From Anthoceros angustus (lineage: Eukaryota; Streptophyta; Anthocerotopsida; Anthocerotales; Anthocerotaceae), in assembly GCA_010909165.1 (NCBI GenBank), contig VJWM01000173.1, forward strand, positions 62,001-126,000: a DNA stretch of 64,000 nucleotides, written 5' to 3'. The notes under the pieces were generated by a model. It was given only the letters and a program-made list of their open reading frames with translations, did no database searches and was not told the origin of the DNA. Shown in pieces: positions 56,591 to 64,000 of the stretch. A program made the position numbers and the translations under genes. Within the stretch, counting starts at the first letter, position 1, and every line of letters starts with the position of its first letter.

Positions 56591-57760
56591 CCAGTGCTTT
56601 AGTCCTTCCTTCAGTCCGGAGGCATGCCTTTCTTAAACTTGAATTTGCCCGGCCGGACCTCCACTTCTTCCACGTCGTCCGGGTTCACTGCCTCCCCGTT
56701 CTCGTCCTCACCCAAACCCCTCGTCCTCCTCGGGATCGTCCTCTCGCATCCCCATTCTCTCAAGAGCTCGGAGGTGAATCGTGTTACTCCTTCGATGTCC
56801 GCTTTTCCTTGGTCCGACTTGCCTCCCCTTGCCGGGTCCGACCTCCTCTTCACTTCCTTCCTCCGGCCCGTGGCGGCGAAAAACAATCAACCACTTCCGC
56901 ACCAAAGGCATCCACGTGAGTCCATCTCCTCCTCGGACCGGCGGATCTTGGCGAAAGGGTACGCCTCCTCGGAACTATCTTGTTCGCCGCGTGGAGTCCT
57001 CCGAGGTATACCCTTCGGTAGTGCTCAGTTTCCCACAATAGGTGTCCTTGCTCCGTGTGATAGCAACCCTCCCTTCTCGCACCTTAGGGTCCCACCACCC
57101 ACGGCTTGAAGTGAATCTCCTTCCTTCCAAAGTGTGCTGGCCAACCCCACCATGGCCGCCCAAAGAACACCTCATAAAACTCCCCAGGTACAGTCCTTCC
57201 TTGGTCCGGAGGCATGCCTTTCTTAAACTTGAGAATTTGCGGACCTCCACTTCTTCCACGTCGTCCGGGTTCACCGTCTCCCGTTCTCGCCTCGGCGTCA
57301 AACCCCTCGTCCTCCTCTCGGGATCGTCCTCTCGCATCCCCATTCTGAAGAGCTCGTCGGAGGTGAATCGTGTTACTCCTTCGCTTTTCCTTGGTCCGAC
57401 TCTTGTCTCCCCTTGTCTTTGGTCCGACCTCCTCTTCTTCCTTCCTCCGGCCCGTTGTGGCGTTTACTCGAAAACAATCAACCACTTCGCACCAAAGGCA
57501 TCCGCGGTAGTCCATCTCCTCCTCGGACCCGGATCTTGGCGAAAGTCGCCTCCTCGGAACTATCTTGTTCGTCGCCGTGGAGTCCTCCGAGGTATACCCC
57601 GGTAGTGCTCACAGTTTCCCCACAATAGGTGTCCTTGCTCCAGGTGATAGCAACCCTCCCTTCTCGCACCTTAGGGTCCCAGTCCACCGGCTTGAAGTGA
57701 ATCTCCTTCCTTCCAAAGTGTAGCTTCGTCTGGGCCAACCCCAGCCATGGCCGCCCCAGC
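56591..57760. repeat. Tandem duplication of about 590 bp between protease and RT
   Basis: The block starting CCGGAGGCATGCCTTTCTTA occurs at 56617 and again at 57208. Both copies run through CGTCGTCCGGGTTCAC, CATCCCCATTCT, CGGAGGTGAATCGTGTTACT and GGAGTCCTCCGAGGTATAC to CAAAGTGT. On the minus strand it encodes an acidic, Asp/Glu-rich linker (with VNPDDVEEVEV and FKFKKGMP) and the C-terminal end of the protease domain. Confidence 0.88.
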
Positions 57761-58090
57761 AACACCTCATACCCTAATGGTCCGGCCGGTTTGATCACAA
57801 CAAAATCCAGTTTGTAGGGTGCACCGGCTATGGTGGCCAAGACTCCGGTTAACTCCCCCGCCGGATCTCTTCTTGACATGTCTGCCATTCTCAGAGTCTT
57901 CGTTGAGGGTTCGAAGGATGTGAAGCCCAATTTTCGTGTGGCTTGTGATGAGGTTGACTCGGACCCGTGTCCAACGGTACATCCTTGATGATACATCCAA
58001 TCTCCACTTGTACCATCGGGCGCCCGGGTCCGTATGGGACACCACCCTCACTTCCACTGCTACCCTTCCCGGCTTTGGTGCTCCCGAGGC
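57480..58090 (-). pseudogene. Aspartic protease region of Ty3/gypsy element
   Basis: MVQVEIGCIIKDVPLDTG (57.96-58.02 kb) carries the DTG active site. Then come ATRKLGFTSFEPSTKTL, LDFVVIKPAGPLGYEVLLGR and PWLGLAQTKLHF, the flap and the G-R-PWL motif typical of Ty3 retropepsins. Frameshifted near 57975. Confidence 0.85.
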
Positions 58091-58649
58091 TGGGTTTCCT
58101 AACGGCCCGGACCTCTTGCCGGTATTTCGGGTTATCCTCGTGCCGAAAGGACACAGGTGCCGATTCATCATCGGTCCGCCACATTAAAGGGGAGAGGCTT
58201 CTACCCCAATCGAGGATCCTGCTGCGTCCTCATCCTCTCCCGGTCACTTGTGTTCGGTATTCTCCGGATGCTTGCGCATTTCCTCCGCAACATCTCGGTC
58301 ACCTCCGGACTACGTCCGGTGGAAATCGTGGCGCGGAGGCACCGCCTTCTCCCCCGTCTGCAGGAACTTCCTTGGTAATCCCTCAGCCGCTGCCCCAGCC
58401 TCCTTCATCGGTGGATCCTCCCGGTATTTCCGTTGATTGCCTTCCTCGTCCGTGACGCTTCCTCGATCTTGTTCTTCTTCAATGGCGCCTTTCTCGTCGC
58501 TCCTTCCTTGCTACGAGTAGACACCTCAAGATTTCCGCCCGACTCCCTTCCTTCGACACCCCACCTTCCTTCTTGTTCTTTCCATCTCGCGTACCTGGGA
58601 ATCTCTTCCCACTCCGCCAATCGAGCATCCGACTGCCGTCTTGGAGCCT

Positions 58650-60065
58650 TAGGAGGTGGCGGTGGTGGTTCTCCGGTGTGGCATATGCACCGTCCTGCGC
58701 GGGGTTGGGACATAGCGTCGCCGCCATATGCCCACCGCTTGCCGCCACACCGCTCAAGTCCCCATTACCTGGTACGGACACGCGTTGGAGTAATGGCGGA
58801 TTCCAGCCCAGCACCACCACTGCACGGAGGATACGAAGGGGCTCCCATGCGGTCGCATCGGGGCTCGTTGTATTGACGGACCTCCGGTGACGGATACATG
58901 GTTTTGGGATATCGCGGCCCGGAGGGGCTTCTGCTGATAGGCCTCTTCCCATTGCTCCTCACCTCCTCGTATTCGTAGTCCACTTGATGCACCGAGGCGC
59001 TTGATTCTGGCCGTGGCCGGCACACGGACACCGAGATGCTCGCACGTAGTCGGTGTTTTCCGCCTCTCGGTCCTTAACCTGGTTTATCGCCAGGTCCTCT
59101 ACTCTCTTTATCACTTTTTCCAGGTCCTCCCGCAGACCTGCTACCTCCTTTGAGGGAGTCGGGTCCGGCGGAGCTTCTCGGACCGGTGCTGGTGTCACCA
59201 CCTCCTTCTTACCCTGCTTCTTTTTAGCCGGGGCCTTCTTGCTCTTCTTCTTGCGGGATACTCTTCCTCGCTAGAGACCTCCGTCTCTTCTTGGACGAGC
59301 TCCTCCTCAAGACACCTCCGATTGGTCTTCCTCCTCCTCCTCAAGACTCTTCCTGAGTCCGAACCCGTTTCTTCTTCTTCTTCTTGCCTCCTTGGATTTC
59401 TTTATCCTCCGATGTAGCGATTCCTCGTAGTTTTGCCGCTCGACCGCCTTGCCCACGTCCTTCTCGGCCAGCGGACGCACGCCATGGGTTAGACCGCGCG
59501 AACCACCGCATCGGTATGGGTTGGATGCCGATCCTCGGGGCATAGAACCCGATGCACGAGCCCCTCCTTCTTCCTCGCTTGATTTTCCAACTTTGATAAT
59601 ACATACCCTCCCGGTCGATCCTCGAAACCGTTCTAAGAAGGCATTTTCAAAGCTTCAAACGAGGCGGGTGGGGCATTCTATGGTCGGTACTTTCTCCGAT
59701 ACCATTGAGCTGTCCCTCGGAGAACCCCTTGGAAAAGCTGGATGAGCGCTCGCCTCCCTCCGTTGAAGTTGGCTTTGGACACGAAGTCCTCCACAAAGGT
59801 CTCGCATCCGCTCCTTCTTCCCTCCGAATATGGAGTACGCTTGTTTGGTCGAGTAGGGGCCATGGCGCGCCATCGGGTTAGGCGTGGCCGCCCTACCTTC
59901 TTCCGTTGGCGTCCTCCCGTACTCGTCTTGGTCCGACACCGACCACGTTCTCCTCCTCCGATCGACGGTCTCTCGTTGGGTTTGACGCCTCTCCCTCTCC
60001 ACGGCTCGGAGCACGCGAGGTGACCACGTCCGATCCTCCCGACGGTTCACTCGCTCGACCGCCAC
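58650..60065 (-). pseudogene. Gag region of Ty3/gypsy element
   Basis: CETFVEDFVSKANFNGGRRA and LIQLFQGVLRGTAQWYRRK (59.69-59.83 kb) fit the retrotransposon Gag capsid core (the F..GxA..WY pattern). A Lys/Glu-rich basic stretch follows at 59.1-59.4 kb. Near 58.70 kb GHMAA-CPNPA-like residues are the remains of a CCHC zinc knuckle. Broken in many places. Confidence 0.7.
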
Positions 60066-60120
60066 GCATTCACTTACCTTCTCTTCCTAAGGACGCACTG
60101 CGACCACGGACCGATTTCAT

Positions 60121-60138
60121 TCCCGAACCGCGCCAAAA
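60121..60138 (-). other. Primer binding site
   Basis: Minus strand TTTTGGCGCGGTTCGGGA directly after the CACA end of the 5' LTR. The TGGCGC start is the form seen in many plant Ty3/gypsy elements (TGGCGCCGTTGCC type), with one base missing here. Confidence 0.6.
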
Positions 60139-60965
60139 TGTGACTTTGCGATGGTAGCGCGCACAATCCGTGTCGTTGTAGGAAGAAGTCCGTTCCCAAG
60201 GGAATGATAGGCCGTTCGCGTTTGTGATTCTACCGCCCCTTAGCGCTCGTTCCTCAACACACACATACTCCTAACTACTCAACGTTCACGTCTGGCGGTA
60301 TGGCCAAACGCGTTTAGGGACCCGTCACGTCCGTTGCTCACATACATCCTCACGCATCCTCCTTTCCTCTCTCTCCTCACGCTACACTTCGCCTTAGAAA
60401 AGACGCACGCAGTCGGACCTCCTCCGTCGTTCGCGGCCTCCGTCCGGGCTCTACACACCCTCCGAGTTCCTCCACCACGCCCACCGTCGGTGTCGGACCG
60501 CGGCACGAGCACCATCACCATCACCCTTCCCCGCACACACCACAACGCGTTAAGTCCGTCACCGGGACCTTGATCAATCTCCCGAGTCACTGTCGTGACT
60601 GTGACTCACGTTAGCAAGAAGACTCACAAAGGTGCAAGAACGCATCAACACCAAGAGAAAGATGCTTTACTAGAGCACCTCCCTCTTATCTGCGCCCAAG
60701 GTGGCGTCTTTATTACACCCCTATTCGAAATGATAGCCAGGTATACCCTAATCGCCGCCTACCCTATCCCCTATCTCCTTCACTGGGAAGGTCTGGCCCC
60801 TCGGAATGGGTGGTCCAATCCCCGCCCCGACAGTGGTGCACCCAATCGGATGATCCGTGAGGCGGGCCCCTCCTCTCCCGGAATCCTGCCGTTGCTCGGC
60901 GGTCGACAACCGCCACCACGACGTCATCCTCCTGGCCTCCTCGGGTCCTCACGGGGCCACCACCA
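60139..60965 (-). repeat. LTR shared by two adjacent Ty3/gypsy elements
   Basis: 5' LTR of the 49.7-61.0 kb element and at the same time the 3' LTR of the element entering from the right. Minus-strand start TGGTGGTGGCC (60965), end CACA (60139). A purine run AGGGGAGA lies just outside at 60966-60973 and a primer site on the other side, so both functions are served by one copy. Confidence 0.7.
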
Positions 60966-60973
60966 TCTCCCCT

Positions 60974-63570
60974 AGCGTAAGTCGAAGGGGCTCCTCCTTC
61001 TCGCAGGCCCCTCGAGGTCTGCCTCGACTCAACTTGTGAGTCCGGCTTATTTCGGTCCGGCCAGGTCCGACCTTGTCTGGGTCCGGACCTCGTGGTCCGG
61101 ATGACAGGGGTCCGGACTCGGGTCCGGACTTATGGACCGAGGTCCGGACTTTCCGGCCTGTCCGGACAAAGTCCGGACTCACGCCCACCCGGTTTCCTCC
61201 TCCTCACGGACTCCTCCGTGGCTCTCCTCAAGTCCTTGCTCCCGATCGCCCGGTGACCCCGTCCCTCCTTCCATGGTGAGGTGCGGGGTGCTTACCTGTC
61301 GCATCCGCCGCTCCCTCGTCCGCTCCTTGCTCCTCTCCGCCTCCGTCATCTCCAAACAGGCCACTAGGGTCCTGTCCCCCCGTGGCCTTCATCTCCTTGA
61401 GCCTTCCAGGGTCCGTGCCGCGCGCCGAGAGGCTTCTCGCCTTGGAGCTCGGCGGTAATAGGCAAAGTCCGAATCGACTTGTTGAATTGCCTCTTCCACG
61501 GTGCCCGAGCACCCGATACTCCTCCGCCATAAGTGTTGGAGTCTGCGCGCTTGTTGGGCCACCTCTCCTGCCAGATTGGAGCCGGTCAGTATCACGCGAG
61601 GCTACAAGGCGGCCTCACCTCCCCCGCACTGTTGCTCCGCCTCCACCTCCGTCGCTTTTCCATCGCCACCTTACCGCCATAGCGCGCTCCCTTCCGCCTT
61701 TCTCACCGGACCAGCCTTCTTTTCGCCCAGCTCGCCTCCGCTCATTCTCGGCCTTTAGCTCCCTCCTCTCCAGGTCGATACCTCCGTCCGACTCCGGACT
61801 TCCTCCAGCCTCAGAGCCCGGCAACGTCCAACTCCTTGGATAGTCGCCGATTTTCCTCCGTCTTGCGAGGCACTGCTTTCGTGCTCAAGTCGTGGATTCT
61901 CTCTTGAGAATCACCGCTCCGACGCATCTTGGAGTTGTAGCTCCAGTGTCCTGCGCCTCCATCTGCCGCCTCCCTTCTACCTCCTGCACTGTGCGGAGAT
62001 CCTCTATCTCCCGAGGCCCCCTGCTCCATAGTCATGGGCCTTCGAGTTAGCCTCTGCCGGCTGCCTCTCCACCGGCCCGATCACGTCTGTAGTGATCCCG
62101 GCCTTTGCCGCGGCTTCCGACTCCTTCGCCGCTTTACGCCCCACTTGGCGCCGCTTAGGGCCGCCTCCGCCAGTCCCGAGCTCTCGCTTGTGCCCGGCCT
62201 CTTCCGCCTCCTGCGCTTCCCCGCAAAGGTCCTCCGCCCGCTTGGGCCTCCTGAGCTTGCTTCACTGCTGACAAGAACCTTGGCCCGGCCCGCCGAACCG
62301 GCCTCGGCCCGCCAGGCGCTTCCCTTCCTCGATCCGAGCGAGGGACTCCGCCTTTCCTTTGCTCCTTCACTTGCTCTTGGAGTTCCACCATCCTCCTCGG
62401 GTGGCCTCCACTTCGGGTCTTCTCACTGCACCACAGAGACCCCAAAGCATTCCGTCCATGACGAGCTGAGACTCGCCGTGTTTCTTCCACGGCCGGTGAG
62501 AGGCCCCACAAAGTCCGTAGTGGAGCCGGCATTTCTCGGTCCGCCAAGGACCTCCATACCGCATCCGAGTAAGTCCGATGGGTTCTCGGACCTAATCAGG
62601 GACCCTCGGGGTCCCGAGTGGTGAGGTCCGAGTCTCACCCTCTTGGCCCTCTTGGCCTCTAACTCCTTTGTGCCCTCTTTCTCGGGGCTCGGAGGAGGTG
62701 AGGGGTCCGGAGCAAGCTCTTTTGCCCCTTCTGCGGAGACTGGCTCGGTGGGGCCGCGTGACCTCCGCCTCCTTGGGCCCCCTTCTCGCCTCCTTACGCC
62801 TCTTGACCTCTTGCCACTCCGCAAGGGGGTAAGGGTACCGCACCTTCCGAGGTGCTGCGTTGGTAGGCACCGTCTTCCGCCTCTTGGCCCCGCCGAGTTC
62901 GTCGGGGCTCGCAGCCCGTCGTGGTTGTTGGTCGCTGTCTGCCGGGCCGAGCCGCCAACGCCCCAGATCGCCTCCTCCCGTGCCTACCGCTCGGAGGGCA
63001 CCAAAAGGAGGAAGGGGAATCGCCTCCAAACTTCCTGGTGGTGAGGGGTTCGCTGAGACGTATGGAGTCCGGAATCCTCCTCCTCCTCCGAGTCCGCTTG
63101 GTCTCAAGGACGACCCCCACCTCGGCGCCCTTGCACGCCCTACTTGGCGGCCTCCAGCCCCTTCCCGAGCGCTCAAGCTCTCCCTCCTTCAGAGCTCGAA
63201 ATGTCCCCATACATGAATCGTATGGGGTCACCGATGGCGAGGGCTTCTCTCCTTAGCTTGTGCCCGATCGAACCGGCGAAGATAATCCTTCCCACCGCTC
63301 TTCCCACTGAGCGCATGTGAATACTAACAGTTATCACCAAGGTGATCCACCTTGGTGAGGTGTTCCAATGGACAATGATCCGGGCTACCGCCCTTACTCG
63401 ATCCGCCAGATCGGATATCAACCATCCGTTGGTTGTCGGCTCCAGCCTCAACGCCACGTGGTCGGGCCCTATCTTCCCTTCGCCTTAAGGGCCGCACCAC
63501 GCCCCTTCTTCCTCCTTCGGCGGTTGTAGGCCATCCTCGGGACCTCCAAGGTCCATCGCCGGGTCCTCCG
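60974..63570 (-). pseudogene. Extra ORF of a second Ty3/gypsy copy, N-terminus deleted
   Basis: Parallel to 50.6-53.15 kb throughout: GGTCCGGACT repeats (61040-61180), the coiled-coil part (61.3-62.6 kb), IRLSEP (near 63080), and finally GWLISDL, VRAVARIIVHW and the region before it up to 63570. The first 70 or so residues are absent because the sequence jumps to gag at 63570. Small indels relative to the first copy occur every 20-60 bases. Confidence 0.75.
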
Positions 63571-63574
63571 GACA

Positions 63575-64000
63575 CTGCTACCTCCTTTGAGGGAGTCGGG
63601 TCCGGTGGAGCTTCTCGGACGGTCTTGGTGTCACCACCTCCTTCTTACCACCTTCTTTTTAGCGGGCTTTCTTGCTCTTCTTCTTGCGGGATACTCTTCC
63701 TCGCTAGAGACCTCGTCTCTTCTTGGACGGCTCCTCCTCGAAGACACCTCCGATTGGTCTTCCTCCTCCTCTCAAGACTCTTCCTCCTCAGTCCCGAACC
63801 CGTTTCTTCTTCTTCTTCTTGCCTCCTTGGGATTTCTTTATCCTCGATGTAGCGATTCCTCGTAGTTTTCGGCCGCTCGCCTTGCCCACGTCCTTCTCGG
63901 CCGGGGCGTGCCATGGGTTTGGCTAGACCGGCGCGAACCACCGTCTGCATCGTGGTATGGGTTGGATGCCGATCCTCGGGGCATAGAACCGCTCGATGTC
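63575..64000 (-). pseudogene. Gag fragment of a second Ty3/gypsy copy, runs off the right edge
   Basis: Matches 59139-59560 almost base for base (CTGCTACCTCCTTTGAGGGA, TCCTTCTTACC, TTGCGGGATACTCTTCCTCG, GATGCCGATCCTCGGGGCAT). It encodes the Lys/Glu-rich basic linker of Gag. It is joined directly to the extra ORF at 63570, so protease, RT, RNase H and integrase are missing. Confidence 0.8.

Larger units (their letters stand above)
49676..60965 (-). mobile_element. Ty3/gypsy LTR retrotransposon with an extra coiled-coil ORF
   Basis: Read on the minus strand the order is LTR, primer site, gag, protease, reverse transcriptase, RNase H, integrase, extra ORF, purine tract, LTR. Integrase after RNase H defines the Ty3/gypsy type. 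All ORFs are broken by frequent frameshifts. A roughly 590-bp internal duplication sits between protease and RT. The right LTR is also the downstream LTR of the next element, so the two are joined in tandem. Confidence 0.85.

Overview
The window is nuclear DNA of a land plant. Evidence: an intron-rich callose synthase, an E2 ubiquitin-conjugating enzyme, a plant-type double PHD/extended-PHD protein and prefoldin subunit 2, all with GT-AG introns, sitting among plant-style transposons (hAT, PIF/Harbinger, MULE, Ty3/gypsy, an LTR with an initiator-tRNA-Met primer site). The protein sequences and the TE load suggest a seed-free plant (lycophyte, fern or bryophyte), but the species cannot be fixed from the sequence.

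Layout. 1-7837 (minus): callose synthase of the GSL1/GSL5 type, about 30 exons, C-terminus off the left edge. 8225-8440: minisatellite. 8567-9253: small hAT element with a perfect 8-bp target duplication. 9536-12767: unclassified DNA element with perfect 29-bp inverted ends and an internal 1.07-kb tandem duplication full of GC palindromes. 13494-13955: minisatellite. 14389-15848 (minus): RAD6/UBC2-like E2 enzyme. 17065-18125 (plus): decayed Harbinger transposase. 18271-24271 (plus): triplicated, broken copy of a coiled-coil ORF that belongs to the Ty3/gypsy family found at the right end of the window. 25219-27558 and 28929-31488: two tandemly duplicated TE-derived blocks. 33067-40814 (minus): PHD-ePHD protein gene. 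42403-42855 (minus): prefoldin subunit 2. 44668-48187: MULE-like block with long inverted arms. 48200-49670: GC-rich degenerate repeats. 49676-60965 (minus): a nearly complete but frameshifted Ty3/gypsy element (LTR, gag, protease, RT, RNase H, integrase, extra coiled-coil ORF, LTR). 60966-64000: a second, pol-deleted member that shares the 60.1-61.0 kb LTR.

The four host genes are all on the minus strand and look like ordinary housekeeping or cell-wall genes with no functional link visible. The most interesting material is in the repeats: a Ty3/gypsy family carrying a conserved extra coiled-coil ORF after integrase, its microhomology-deleted derivative, a tidy unclassified element with TIRs, and a recurring pattern in which adjacent duplicate copies differ by small indels at CAG/CTG sites, which may reflect base-calling errors at CHG-methylated cytosines in the assembly rather than biology.
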